Source: Tepidiforma sp.
GTDB lineage: Bacteria > Chloroflexota > Dehalococcoidia > Tepidiformales > Tepidiformaceae
Assembly: GCF_026003995.1 (NCBI RefSeq)
Contig: NZ_BPIG01000002.1
Location: 835,216 to 899,215, forward strand
Length of the DNA: 64,000 bases
Direction of reading: 5' to 3'
The translations under genes and the position numbers were made by a program. How positions within the stretch are numbered: position 1 is the first letter of the stretch; every line of letters begins with the position of its first letter. This document shows positions 42,777-51,898 of the stretch, one piece after another. Under the pieces are notes generated by a model. The model made no database searches. It saw only the letters and a list, made by a program, of their open reading frames with translations, and was not told the DNA's origin.

Positions 42777-43917
42777 TCGCCGTAATCCGGCGCCCCTGCT
42801 GGATTTCGTCGAGGAACCCCTCCGTGCAGTACCCGAGGGAGATGCCGGTCGCCGGGTCGCACCAGCCGATCTGCCCGCCGGCGCCGCCGTGCCCGAACGC
42901 CCGCGGCGAGCAGGTCCGCCCGAAGCCCCGCAGGTGCATGTTCCCGTCGTCGCCGGCAACCACCACGGTCAGCGCGCGGTTCACCGGGTAGTCGAGGATG
43001 GGCACGCGGTGGTGCTCCTTCGTCCGGACCTCCGTCGCCCACGCAATCGTCTCCGGCTTCAGGATGCGCTTGCCGCTCGGCCCCTCGCCGCCGTTCACCA
43101 GCGCCTGGTAGAAGAGCGCGAGCTGCGCCGCCCCGCCGATGCCGCCGCCCCCCGGCACCCCCACCGCCCGCACCTCGGGCCGGTTGAACTGCAGGATCGC
43201 CTCCGGCGTCACTTCGCCCCAGCCGCCCGGCGGTGGCACCGGCGGAATGAGGTGCCGGACGTCCGCGACGCGCCCGTTCAGCTCCGCCGGCAGCCCGAGG
43301 TACAGCTCCTCAACGCCCGCCGGCGCGAGAATCCGCTCCCGCACGTACGCCCGGAAGTCCATCCCCGTCCGCCGCTCGATGATCTCCGCGAGCACCCAGT
43401 GCGCGCTCGTCGCGTGGTATTCGAACTGTGTCCCCGGCTCCCAGTTCAGCCGCCAGCTCGCGAACCGCTGCAGCCGCCGCTCGCGGTCGTCCCAGTCCAG
43501 CGGCGAGAACGGCGCATACGGGAAGCCGGCGATGTGCAGCATCACCTGCTCGACCGTGATGCCGTCCTTCCCGTTCGTCCCGAACTCCGGAACGATCTCC
43601 GCCACCCGCTCATCGATCCGCAGCAGCCCCTCCTCGCACAGGGCCCACGTCGCCGCGCCGACGACCGCCTTCGTGCAGCTGAAGATCGTGTAGAGCGTGT
43701 CGTTCGTCGCCGGCACCTCCTCCTCCCGGCCCTCATGGCGCACCGTGCCGAACGTCCGGACGCCCGCCAGCCGCCCGTGCCGGGCCACGGCAACCTGCGC
43801 GCTCTTCAGCGTGCCGTCGTCCACATCCCGCTTCGCCCGCGCGAAGACCGCCTCCAGCTTCTCGCTGTCGATGCCGATCTCTTCCGGCGTCGCCGCCGTG
43901 TACTGCTCGAACCCCAT
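42742..43917 (-). CDS. Beta-lactamase/esterase-family serine hydrolase
   Basis: 391 residues without a signal peptide. Class C beta-lactamase fold: the nucleophile Ser80 in FSCTK (SxxK with Lys83), YHATSAHW (tyrosine of the Y-x-N position, about 168) and HGGAGGQ near 350 in place of the KTG box. Proteins of this kind are esterases, amidases or D-alanyl-peptidases. Absence of an export signal argues for a cytoplasmic esterase. The tRNA gene follows on the other strand. The last 35 bases overlap the enoyl-CoA hydratase gene. Confidence 0.9.
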   Translation of the reverse strand: MGFEQYTAATPEEIGIDSEKLEAVFARAKRDVDDGTLKSAQVAVARHGRLAGVRTFGTVRHEGREEEVPATNDTLYTIFSCTKAVVGAATWALCEEGLLRIDERVAEIVPEFGTNGKDGITVEQVMLHIAGFPYAPFSPLDWDDRERRLQRFASWRLNWEPGTQFEYHATSAHWVLAEIIERRTGMDFRAYVRERILAPAGVEELYLGLPAELNGRVADVRHLIPPVPPPGGWGEVTPEAILQFNRPEVRAVGVPGGGGIGGAAQLALFYQALVNGGEGPSGKRILKPETIAWATEVRTKEHHRVPILDYPVNRALTVVVAGDDGNMHLRGFGRTCSPRAFGHGGAGGQIGWCDPATGISLGYCTEGFLDEIQQGRRITAISSLAAQCAAG

Positions 43918-43998
43918 CGTGCGAACCTCGTTCGTGGTGGCCCGGAAGCTTACGCCCCGGCGGCGCTCCCCGCGAGCCGCCCAATCCCCCGCCCGGGC

Positions 43999-44004
43999 TA
44001 CAAT
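43999..44004 (+). promoter_or_regulatory. -10 box of the tRNA-Arg gene
   Basis: TACAAT ends eight bases before the mature tRNA 5' end. The matching -35 position (about 43976) is only GCCGCC, so the promoter may depend on the -10 and its GGC-rich extension. Confidence 0.45.
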
Positions 44005-44012
44005 GCCGTCAG

Positions 44013-44088
44013 GCCCCCGTAGCTCAGAGGACAGAGCAGGCGCCTTCTAAGCGCTTGGCCGCAGGTTCGAATCCTGCCGGGGGCGCCA
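44013..44088 (+). tRNA. tRNA-Arg(UCU)
   Basis: 76 bases including an encoded CCA. Acceptor GCCCCCG pairs with CGGGGGC (44078-44084), followed by G then CCA. The D-arm contains GCTCAGAGGACAGAGC, the anticodon loop is CTTCTAA with anticodon TCT, and the T-arm is GCAGG-TTCGAAT-CCTGC. The identity follows from the anticodon, with A20 as expected for bacterial tRNA-Arg. Confidence 0.95.
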
Positions 44089-44133
44089 GCCCTGCCGTAG
44101 ACTGCTCCCCACTCGACCGCCCGGGTTCCGCTC

Positions 44134-45138
44134 ATGCGCATCTCACCCTCCGTCCGCGCCGCCCTCGTCCCCGACGACAACCCGATGCACCCGGAATTCA
44201 CCTGCATCTACCTCGTCGGCGCCGAAGGCCGCCAGTCGCTCACCATCGATTCCGGCGAAGCCATCGACCGCTACCGCTGGTTCCTCAAGGGCTACCTCGC
44301 CGCCGTCGAACGCGAAGAAGTCGCCATCGCCGCCATCACCCACCACCACAGCGACCACTCCGGCAACCTCAAGTGGGCGAAAGAAGCGCTCGGCGCCGAG
44401 GTCGCCATCCCCGCCAACGGCCGCCAACTCCTCAAGGGCCGCATCCCCGCAACGGTCACCCCCCTCCGCGACGGCGACGTCATCGACCTCGACGGCGGCG
44501 TCCGCGTCCGCGTCCTCGCAACGCCCGGCCACTCGGTCGATTCGCTCTGCTACTACATCGAAGAGGAAGGCGTGCTCTTCACCGGCGATACCCTCCTCGG
44601 CTCCTCCACGACCACCGTGTGGGACCTCGCCAGCTACCGCCGCACCCTCCAGCGGCTGCTCGAACTCCCGAACCTCCGCGTCATCTGCCCCGGCCACGGC
44701 CGCATCGTCCGCGACCCGCGCGAGCGCCTGCAGATGTACATCGACCACCGGAACATGCGCGAGCGCCAGATCCTGCAGGTGCTCGAAGGCGGCGGCGCGC
44801 TCTCCAGCTGGGACATCATGCTCCAGCTCTACCCCGACATCGACCCGCGCCTCCGCCGCGCCGCCGACAACAACGTCCGCGCCCACCTGAAGCAGCTCGC
44901 CGAGGAGGGCCGCATCCGCGAATACCCCGGCATCCCCCGCCGGCCGCCATCCCCCCGCGCCGTCGCCCGCGCCGAGGAGCACGCCCGCCAGCGCGACCTC
45001 CTCATCGCAAAGGCCCGCAAGCTCGAAACGCAGAAACGCCGCGAAGAGCTCCGCCGGCAGGAAAACCCGCCCACCGCCGAGTGGAAAGAGCCGCCCCGCT
45101 ACGAACTCATCGGCACCGCCGCCGACGCCGCCCGCTAG
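44134..45138 (+). CDS. Metallo-beta-lactamase-fold hydrolase (LACTB2/GloB-like)
   Basis: 334 residues. The zinc-binding HHHSDH motif is at 70-75, followed by GDTLLGSST and CPGHG for the later ligands, then a winged-helix-like C-terminal region (about 215-265) as in LACTB2-type RNA/ester hydrolases. A charged coiled-coil tail ends the protein. Cleaves thioesters, lactones or RNA in this family; the substrate is not known. A TAGACT sits about 30 bases upstream of ATG. It ends with a CTAG overlap with the DUF389 gene. Confidence 0.88.
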   Translation: MRISPSVRAALVPDDNPMHPEFTCIYLVGAEGRQSLTIDSGEAIDRYRWFLKGYLAAVEREEVAIAAITHHHSDHSGNLKWAKEALGAEVAIPANGRQLLKGRIPATVTPLRDGDVIDLDGGVRVRVLATPGHSVDSLCYYIEEEGVLFTGDTLLGSSTTTVWDLASYRRTLQRLLELPNLRVICPGHGRIVRDPRERLQMYIDHRNMRERQILQVLEGGGALSSWDIMLQLYPDIDPRLRRAADNNVRAHLKQLAEEGRIREYPGIPRRPPSPRAVARAEEHARQRDLLIAKARKLETQKRREELRRQENPPTAEWKEPPRYELIGTAADAAR

Positions 45139-46277
45139 TTCGCCGCGGCGGTCGCCGCCGGTGTGGCGGCCGGGCTCGCGCCGCTGGCCGGCGGGGTCGG
45201 CGTCCGCGTCGGTGTGGGCGTCGGCGTCGGCGTCCGTGTCGGGGTCGCCGTCGGCGTGGGCGTCGGCGTCAGCAGCCGGATGTCCGGCGCCGGCGGATTC
45301 AGCGGGTCCAGCACGAGCACCGGCGTCGTCACCAGCACCAGCTGGATGCGCTTCCCCGTCCGCTGCGCAACGAACGCCTGGATCGTCTCCGCGTCGCTGA
45401 TGGTCGCCTCCCGGTCCACCTGCGCTTCGACCCGCACCTTCGTGCTGCCGTCCTCCCCGGACGAGCGGCTGACCCGCTCCACGCTGCCGTTCGGGAACAG
45501 GTTCGTTACCGCTTCCCGCGCGGCTGCCGCGATCTGGTCCTCCTCCCGCGCCTCCTGCACCGCCCGCATCGTCAGGCCCGCCAGCGCGACCGCCAGCACG
45601 GCCACCGGCACCGCCCCCAGCACCAGCCGCGGACCCGGGTGCGTCGGCGAATGGTGCCGCATGCCGCTCAGCAAGAACACCACCGCCGCCGCGCTCATGA
45701 TGGCGCTCAGGTTCGTCACGAACAGCAGCAGCGCCCCGCCCCACGTGCCGCGGTCCCCCAGCGAGAGCCCGATGCCCACCGTGCAGAGCGGCGGCATCAG
45801 CGCCGTCGCAATCGCAACCCCCGGCAGCGCATCGGCCGCCCGCTGCCGCACCAGCCCGTAGGCGCCGATCGCCCCGCCGGCCAGCGCGATGCCGAGGTCC
45901 AGCGGGTTCGGCCGCGTCCGCGCCTGCACCTCGCCGGGGATCGTCTCCAGCACCGCGAACGGCGAGGCCCGCAGCAGCTCCGTCAGCACGAACGACAGCG
46001 CCACCGCCGTCACCATGCCCTCAGCCAGCGACCACATCGGCGCCAGCGGCTCCCGGCGCGCCCCGCCCAGCAGCGCCAGCGCGAGCGCCATGATCGGCCC
46101 CAGCAGCGGCGCCACCAGCATCGCCCCGATCACCACCGGCGTCGAATCGCCGATGAGCCCCAGCGTCGCGATGACGCACGAAAACCAGACCAGCAGGCGG
46201 AACCGGAGGTCCGGCCGCGCCGCCCGGAAGATCGCCGCCCGCAGGCGGCCCCTCGGCAGAATCGGATGTCCCGGCAC
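45135..46277 (-). CDS. DUF389 membrane protein with TP-repeat tail
   Basis: 380 residues from a GTG at 46277, chosen because it begins just before the first membrane segment; other starts upstream are possible. Several transmembrane segments span residues 30-220, with the DUF389 signature IGDSTPVVIGAMLVAPLLGPIMALALALLGG. The soluble domain (about 230-330) has DAETIQAFVAQ. The tail is a (TP)n repeat with R spacers (about 335-365), ending Ala-rich. In DNA this is a GGCGTCGGC-type repeat at 45180-45280. DUF389 function is not established. Divergent from the GNAT gene. Confidence 0.85.
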   Translation of the reverse strand: MPGHPILPRGRLRAAIFRAARPDLRFRLLVWFSCVIATLGLIGDSTPVVIGAMLVAPLLGPIMALALALLGGARREPLAPMWSLAEGMVTAVALSFVLTELLRASPFAVLETIPGEVQARTRPNPLDLGIALAGGAIGAYGLVRQRAADALPGVAIATALMPPLCTVGIGLSLGDRGTWGGALLLFVTNLSAIMSAAAVVFLLSGMRHHSPTHPGPRLVLGAVPVAVLAVALAGLTMRAVQEAREEDQIAAAAREAVTNLFPNGSVERVSRSSGEDGSTKVRVEAQVDREATISDAETIQAFVAQRTGKRIQLVLVTTPVLVLDPLNPPAPDIRLLTPTPTPTATPTRTPTPTPTPTRTPTPPASGASPAATPAATAAAN

Positions 46278-46394
46278 CGCCGCCAGTGTCGCCGATTTCC
46301 CCGCTCCGGTCGCTCCCGCCCGCCCTGCTCGCCGTGCCGCGCCCTGCCGATACCTCCCGGTGAACCACCCATCCCCTGCCCCGCGGAGACGGCC

Positions 46395-46979
46395 ATGCTC
46401 AAGGGCGAACGCACCATCCTCCGGCCCATGCGCCGCGACTACCTCGAACCCCTCCTCGAGTTCCACAACGACGTCGAGCTTCAGCTCCTCGGCGGCGAAG
46501 ACGTCCCCGTGCCGCTCACGCCCGAGCACCTCGCCGAGCGCTTCGAAGCCCTCTACGCCGGCCAGTCGCCCCGCCCGTCGTGGTTCGCCATCGAAGTCCA
46601 GGGCGGGAAAATCATCGGCCACTGCATGCTCCGCAACATCGACGAAGCCGCCCGCACCGCCGAACTCCGCATCACCATCGGCGACCGCGACTACATCAAC
46701 CGGAAGTACGGCCGCGACGTCGTCCGCCTCCTCGTGAAATACGCCTTCCGCCTCCGCAACCTCCGCAAGGTGTGGCTCGCCGTCCCCGCCTCGAACGAAC
46801 GCGCCCGCCGCTGCTTCGAGGCCGCAGGCTTCGCCGTCGAAGGCTGCCAGCGCGCGCACACCTGGGTCGATGGACGCTACGATGACCGCATCCTGATGGC
46901 CGCCTTCCGCGAGCCCCCCGCGGAGCCCGCGCCGCCCCCCGCAGAGGAGCCCAACGCCCATGCCCCGGATGACGCCTGA
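46395..46979 (+). CDS. GNAT-family N-acetyltransferase
   Basis: 194 residues. RimJ/RimL-type layout: LRPMRRDYLEPL near the start, GHCMLRNIDEAARTAELRITIGDRDYINRKYGRDV (about 70-105, with the acetyl-CoA loop YGRDVV in place of the usual Q/RxxGxG/A) and VWLAVPASNERARRCFEAAGF (about 125-145). The C-terminus is Pro/Ala-rich. Acceptor unknown. Overlaps the following PPOX gene by 20 bases. Confidence 0.88.
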   Translation: MLKGERTILRPMRRDYLEPLLEFHNDVELQLLGGEDVPVPLTPEHLAERFEALYAGQSPRPSWFAIEVQGGKIIGHCMLRNIDEAARTAELRITIGDRDYINRKYGRDVVRLLVKYAFRLRNLRKVWLAVPASNERARRCFEAAGFAVEGCQRAHTWVDGRYDDRILMAAFREPPAEPAPPPAEEPNAHAPDDA

Positions 46980-47460
46980 GACGCTCGCCGAATTCCTCCA
47001 GCTGCCGACGGTCGGCGTCATCGCCACCCTCCGCCGCGACGGCGCTCCCTACACCGTCCCCGTCTGGTGGCTCCACCGCGACGACGGCATCTGGATCACC
47101 GGCACCTACAACCGTGTCTGGTGCAAACACCTCCTCCGCGACCCCCGCGCCTCCCTCTGCATCGAATCCGGCCCGCCGCTCACCGGCCACGTCGAATTCG
47201 ACGGCACCGTCACCCCGTTCGAGCTCCCGGATTTCGATATCTGGCCCATCTCCCGCCTCCTCGCCGAGAAGTACGTCGGCCGCGGCGACCCGGCCAACGC
47301 CGCCGCCGTCGATGCCTTCTTCGCCAACATGCAGACCGAACCCCGCCTGCTCTTCCGCCTCGAACCGCGCGTCACCCGCGCCATCGACATGCGCGTCTAC
47401 CGCGGCAAGCGCGCCGACCGCGAGTTCCAGCAGCGCCGCGCCGCCGACGCTTCGACATAA
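46960..47460 (+). CDS. PPOX-class (split-beta-barrel) F420/flavin oxidoreductase
   Basis: 166 residues. The PNPOx-like fold begins VGVIATLRRDGAPYTVPVWW, typical of F420H2- or FMN-dependent members, then WITGTYNRVWCKHLLRDPRASLCIE. It binds F420 or flavin and reduces small molecules. Overlap with the GNAT gene suggests co-transcription. Whether F420 is used cannot be shown from this window, because no F420 biosynthesis gene is present. Confidence 0.8.
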   Translation: MPRMTPETLAEFLQLPTVGVIATLRRDGAPYTVPVWWLHRDDGIWITGTYNRVWCKHLLRDPRASLCIESGPPLTGHVEFDGTVTPFELPDFDIWPISRLLAEKYVGRGDPANAAAVDAFFANMQTEPRLLFRLEPRVTRAIDMRVYRGKRADREFQQRRAADAST

Positions 47461-47548
47461 CGCGGGCGCGTGCCATTCACTTCCCTGCCCCGCTCCGGTA
47501 CGATCGGGAGCACCCTGGAATTCGCCGCACCGCCGGCACCGGAGAAGC

Positions 47549-48997
47549 ATGGCCAACGACGTCGCCCGCCGCCTCGCCATCAGCGTCCAGCCCGTCCCGA
47601 AGCAGGACCCCGAAGAGCGCAAGCGCAACTTCGAAGAAACCTACCTCGGGTTCGACCTGAACGCGGCCCGCATCGAAGCCTCCCGCTGCATCCAGTGCCC
47701 CTCGGCGCCCTGCCAGGAAGCCTGCCCCGTCCACAACGACATCCCCGGCGCCCTCGCCCTCCTCGAAGCGGGCGACATCCTCGGCGCCGCCGACAAGTTC
47801 CGCGAAACCTCCAACCTCCCCGAGATGTGCGGCCGCCTCTGCCCGCAGGAAAAGCTCTGCGAAGGCGCCTGCGTCGTCGGCTTCGCCATCCGCCCCGGCG
47901 GCAAATCCGAGCCGCCTGTCACCATCGGCAAGCTCGAAGCCTTCTGCACCGACTACCAGCGCCAGCAGCTCGGCGGCTACCCCATGCCGCGCTACATGCC
48001 CGAGCCCACCGGCTTCAAAGTCGCCGTCATCGGCTCCGGCCCCGCCGGCCTCGCCGTCGCCGAGCAGCTCGCCGATAAGGGCCACAGCGTCACCGTCTAC
48101 GAATACTGGCCCGAACCCGGCGGCGTCCTCGTCTACGGCATCCCCAACTTCAAGATGCGGAAGAACATCGTCGATGAGTACATCGCCCACCTCGAGGCCA
48201 TGGGCGTCCAGTTCATCTGCAACACCTACGTCGGCCGCGACATCACCATCGACGAGCTCTTCCGGCAGGGCTTCCACGCCGTCTTCATCGGCACCGGCGC
48301 CGGCGTCGGCAACGAAATGGGCATCGAAGGCGAAGACCTCGAGGGCGTCTACACCGCCACCGAATTCCTCGTCCGCGGCAACCTCGCCCCCGAGTTCCTC
48401 CCTGAGCGCTACCGCGAACCCCTCCCGAAGCTGAACGACGTTGTCGTCATCGGCGGCGGCGATACCTCCATGGACTGCGTCCGCACCGCCGTCCGCCTCG
48501 GCGCCCAGAACGTCACCTGCGTCTACCGCCGCACCGAAGCCGAGATGCTCGGCCGCGCCGAAGAGCGCAAGAACGCCCGCGAAGAAGGCGTCCGCTTCGA
48601 AATGCTCACCCTGCCGACCCGCATCCTCGGCGACGAACAGGGCCGCGTCCGCGCCGTCGAATGCCAGCGCATGGAGCTCGGCGAGCCCGACGAATCCGGC
48701 CGCCGCCGCCCCATCCCCGTCAAAGGCAGCGAATTCATCATCCCCGCCGATGCCGTCGTCATCGCCATCGGCTACGGCGCCGACCCCGTCGTCCCTCAGA
48801 CCACCAGCGGCATCCGCACCGACCGCAAGGCCCTCATCCAGGTCGACGAAAAGGGCCGCACCACCCGGCCCGGCGTCTTCGCGGGCGGCGACAACGTCAA
48901 CGGCGCCGACCTCGTCGTCACCGCCCTCGCCGACGGGCGCCGCGCTGCCGAAGCCATCCACGAGTACCTGATGACGCTCCCGGCCCCCCGCCGCTGA
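47549..48997 (+). CDS. GltD-like NADPH oxidoreductase (glutamate synthase small subunit family)
   Basis: 482 residues, ATG 47549. N-terminal two [4Fe-4S] cluster sets in CIQCPSAPCQEACPVHNDIP and CGRLCPQEKLCEGACVVG, then FAD-binding AVIGSGPAGLAVAEQLADKG (about 152) and the NADPH site VIGGGDTSMDCVRTAV (about 301). GGDNVNGADLVVTALADGR closes the FAD domain. Family members feed electrons to glutamate synthase or act in NfnB/sulfide dehydrogenase complexes. No large subunit is nearby, so the partner is unknown. A TACGAT about 50 bases upstream may be the -10 box. Confidence 0.9.
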   Translation: MANDVARRLAISVQPVPKQDPEERKRNFEETYLGFDLNAARIEASRCIQCPSAPCQEACPVHNDIPGALALLEAGDILGAADKFRETSNLPEMCGRLCPQEKLCEGACVVGFAIRPGGKSEPPVTIGKLEAFCTDYQRQQLGGYPMPRYMPEPTGFKVAVIGSGPAGLAVAEQLADKGHSVTVYEYWPEPGGVLVYGIPNFKMRKNIVDEYIAHLEAMGVQFICNTYVGRDITIDELFRQGFHAVFIGTGAGVGNEMGIEGEDLEGVYTATEFLVRGNLAPEFLPERYREPLPKLNDVVVIGGGDTSMDCVRTAVRLGAQNVTCVYRRTEAEMLGRAEERKNAREEGVRFEMLTLPTRILGDEQGRVRAVECQRMELGEPDESGRRRPIPVKGSEFIIPADAVVIAIGYGADPVVPQTTSGIRTDRKALIQVDEKGRTTRPGVFAGGDNVNGADLVVTALADGRRAAEAIHEYLMTLPAPRR

Positions 48998-49088
48998 GCG
49001 GCCACGAATTACACACCGTTTACAAACGAACCCTGCGGAACGGTTCGGCCCCGTTCGATCTTTCCGATGAGATCGCACGGGGTCGACC

Positions 49089-49907
49089 ATGAACAAGCCA
49101 CCCGTCCTCAGCGCCTTCCTCCTGCCGGCCCAGGACACCACCGCCCTCGGCTCCGTCGAAACCCCGCTCCTCGTCCGGCTCCTCCGGCCCGCGTCCTTCG
49201 CCGTCTGGCTCCTCGTCTTCTGCGTCCAGGCCCAGACCGTCATCGCCCGCGGCGGCGGCACCAACTGGTTCGTCCTCGGCTTCACCACCCTCCTCTTCGC
49301 CGGCGTCCACCTCCAGTTCTGGTACGAAGAGTCCGAACAGGGCCGCCGCTTCCACCGCGCGCTCGACCGCCTCCGCGGCCGCATCTACGAAGACGAGGTC
49401 ACCAGCCTGCCCAACAGCCGCCACTTCGTCTTCGAACTCCGCAGACAGATGATGCGCTCCGTCCGGAACGGCCGCGGCTTCTCCCTCGCGCTCACCGACA
49501 TCGCCGGCTTCGAAGCGCTCAAGAACCCGGAAGACAAACTCCTCCCTGCCGCCGCCCGGGCCCTCCGCCAGGCCATCGGCGAAGGCGACTTCCTCGCCCA
49601 CCTCCAGGGGCCCATCTTCGCCGCCATCATCGCCGACGACCGCATGGCCACCGCCGCCATGAAAGCCGATGCCCTCCTCCCCGCCCTCGCCTCCTGCATC
49701 CCCCACGACCAGGCCACCCGCCTCACACCCGTCGTTTCCCTCACCGGCTACGAAGGCGAACTCGAAGTGCGCGATTTCCTCCGCCGCGCCCAGCGCGACC
49801 TCGTCAGCGCCCGCAACCACGAGCCCGCCGCCCACCTCGCCGCCGCCGTCCGCACCCGCGGCCAGCACGCCCACCCCGACGGCCACTCCCGCTCTGCCGT
49901 CGCCTGA
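49089..49907 (+). CDS. Membrane protein with a degenerate GGDEF domain
   Basis: 272 residues. Two membrane segments (about 32-50 and 58-75) lead, through a linker helix, into a diguanylate-cyclase-like domain: YEDEVTSLPNSRHFVFEL is the usual D-x-L-T-x-L-P-N-R start and FSLALTDIAGFEALK the metal-binding strand, but the GGDEF motif position reads GEGDFLAHL. The catalytic Gly-Gly-Asp/Glu-Glu-Phe is thus broken, so it probably binds rather than makes c-di-GMP, or has another role. Upstream, 48998-49088 holds a possible GTTTACAAACG but no sure promoter. Confidence 0.75.
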   Translation: MNKPPVLSAFLLPAQDTTALGSVETPLLVRLLRPASFAVWLLVFCVQAQTVIARGGGTNWFVLGFTTLLFAGVHLQFWYEESEQGRRFHRALDRLRGRIYEDEVTSLPNSRHFVFELRRQMMRSVRNGRGFSLALTDIAGFEALKNPEDKLLPAAARALRQAIGEGDFLAHLQGPIFAAIIADDRMATAAMKADALLPALASCIPHDQATRLTPVVSLTGYEGELEVRDFLRRAQRDLVSARNHEPAAHLAAAVRTRGQHAHPDGHSRSAVA

Positions 49908-49938
49908 CGCCCCTTCTCCGCACCCGGCGGGCCGATAA

Positions 49939-50934
<996 letters not shown>

Positions 50935-50963
50935 ATCCCGGTTTGGTGCACTCTGCGGGAACG

Positions 50964-50991
50964 AAAAACCGCCGCCCGACCGGGCGGCGGT
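50964..50991 (-). terminator. Terminator on the minus strand after the tRNA-Gly end
   Basis: CCGCCGCCC and GGGCGGCGG form a stem (50968-50991) followed on the minus strand by TTTTT (complement of 50964-50968). It would end transcripts that pass through the tRNA-Gly remnant, including prophage messages. Confidence 0.75.
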
Positions 50992-51010
50992 GTCAGGATG
51001 CTCGATTTTT

Positions 51011-51059
51011 TGGAGCGGATGGCGGGAATCGAACCCGCGTCTCAACCTTGGGAAGGTCG
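51011..51059 (-). tRNA. 3' half of tRNA-Gly(CCC), probable attachment-site remnant
   Basis: Read on the minus strand, the segment holds the full anticodon arm with loop TTCCCAA, a variable loop, the T-arm CGCGGG-TTCGATT-CCCGC and a 3' strand CATCCGC followed by T and encoded CCA. T at position 73 suits glycine. A 5' strand GCGGATG and a D-arm should follow upstream, but neither is found up to 51095; identity with tRNA stops just after the anticodon stem at about 51060. Partial tRNA ends of this form result from phage integration into a tRNA gene. Confidence 0.8.
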
Positions 51060-51273
51060 ATCAGTCGCGCCCTGCCGCTTCTGCCTCATAGCCTCGCGCA
51101 ATGCCGTTCGAATCTAATCTCGCCTCTCATCAACGAGCTTCGCCATTACTGGATGTTGTGCATTTTCGGATGTGCCGGCGGCCTTGGCGACGCGTTGGTA
51201 GCCAAAATGTCGCCAACGGAACGATGTTCGATTCAGCGTTTCGTCATGGCGGAGCCGTCGCCGGCATCGGCGG
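51060..51273. other. Non-coding gap between the att remnant and the lysis genes
   Basis: No ORF with a plausible start is convincing here. The sequence is less GC-rich than its surroundings (for example 51100-51200), with no hairpin strong enough to call. It is where an attachment-site flank would be expected. Confidence 0.4.
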
Positions 51274-51534
51274 CTAGGGCTGCTTCCCGGTGCCGCTGCT
51301 CCGCCCTTCCCGCACGAGCGGCAGGCCGAGCGCAGCGGCGATGAGCCCGCCGATGGCCAGCGCGCTCCCGGCGAACGACTGGATGGCCGCCGCGGCGACC
51401 TCGCGCCAGTAGGCCGCGTCGCCGAGCTGCTCCGGGGTGATCCCCCGCAGCATCGCCAGCGGCCCGTACAGCGTCCCGATGACCAGCCCAGCGGCGATGA
51501 TGCCGGGCGTCAGCCTGCTCTCCACCGCGCTCAC
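51274..51534 (-). CDS. Putative holin, two membrane segments
   Basis: 86 residues with hydrophobic segments at about 11-30 (IIAAGLVIGTLYGPLAML) and 46-70 (AAAIQSFAGSALAIGGLIAAALGL), and a charged C-terminus, which is the layout of small class II holins. Its ATG overlaps the stop of the next gene upstream by four bases. It is the last gene of the phage late operon and lies near the endolysin gene, which supports the call; no sequence family was recognised. Confidence 0.55.
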   Translation of the reverse strand: MSAVESRLTPGIIAAGLVIGTLYGPLAMLRGITPEQLGDAAYWREVAAAAIQSFAGSALAIGGLIAAALGLPLVREGRSSGTGKQP

Positions 51535-51887
51535 GCTCCCTTCGCCCCGGCGCCGCCGTTCTCGATGGCGTGCAGGGTGCGGGTCTGTTCACGCTGGAGT
51601 TTCAGGAGCTCCTCCTGCTGTGCCACGAGCTGGTCGACCCGGTCGGTGAGATGGTCGAACCGGCCGGCCATCTCCTCGAGCCGGGCGGTGAGCGCCTGGG
51701 TCGTCGTGAGCAGCATCTGGATGAGCTGGTTCGACGCCGAGAACAGCGTCTGCGCGTCCGATGTTTGCACCGTACCGGCTTCGCGGCGGCGCTGGGTCTG
51801 GGCCTGGATGATCGCGCCGGCGATGGTGGCCGATGCGCCAATTGCCGTCCCGGCGAGACCTGTCAGCAGGTAGCTTTCGAGCGGCAT
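51531..51887 (-). CDS. Phage membrane-anchored coiled-coil protein (holin/spanin-like)
   Basis: 118 residues from ATG 51887. An N-terminal membrane segment (YLLTGLAGTAIGASATIAGAII) is followed by a long helix rich in heptads (SNQLIQMLLTTTQALTARLEEM, then LVAQQEELLKLQREQTRTL). This resembles i-spanins or holin-like anchors. Located between the endolysin and the putative holin. It could assist lysis, but that is inference. Confidence 0.55.
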   Translation of the reverse strand: MPLESYLLTGLAGTAIGASATIAGAIIQAQTQRRREAGTVQTSDAQTLFSASNQLIQMLLTTTQALTARLEEMAGRFDHLTDRVDQLVAQQEELLKLQREQTRTLHAIENGGAGAKGA

Positions 51888-51898
51888 CCCTCCCCTCC

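Noticed and set aside
44013..44088. Use of tRNA-Arg as phage insertion site
   Set aside because: It is intact and lies 7 kb from the prophage edge, with no duplicated 3' end nearby.
45180..45290. CRISPR-like or tandem repeat array
   Set aside because: The repeat is a short GC-rich in-frame codon repeat in the DUF389 gene with no spacers. No CRISPR array or cas gene was seen in the window.
51011..51100. Intact tRNA-Gly or tmRNA
   Set aside because: No 5' acceptor strand GCGGATG, D-arm or tmRNA 5' domain exists upstream on the minus strand; only a 3' half is present.
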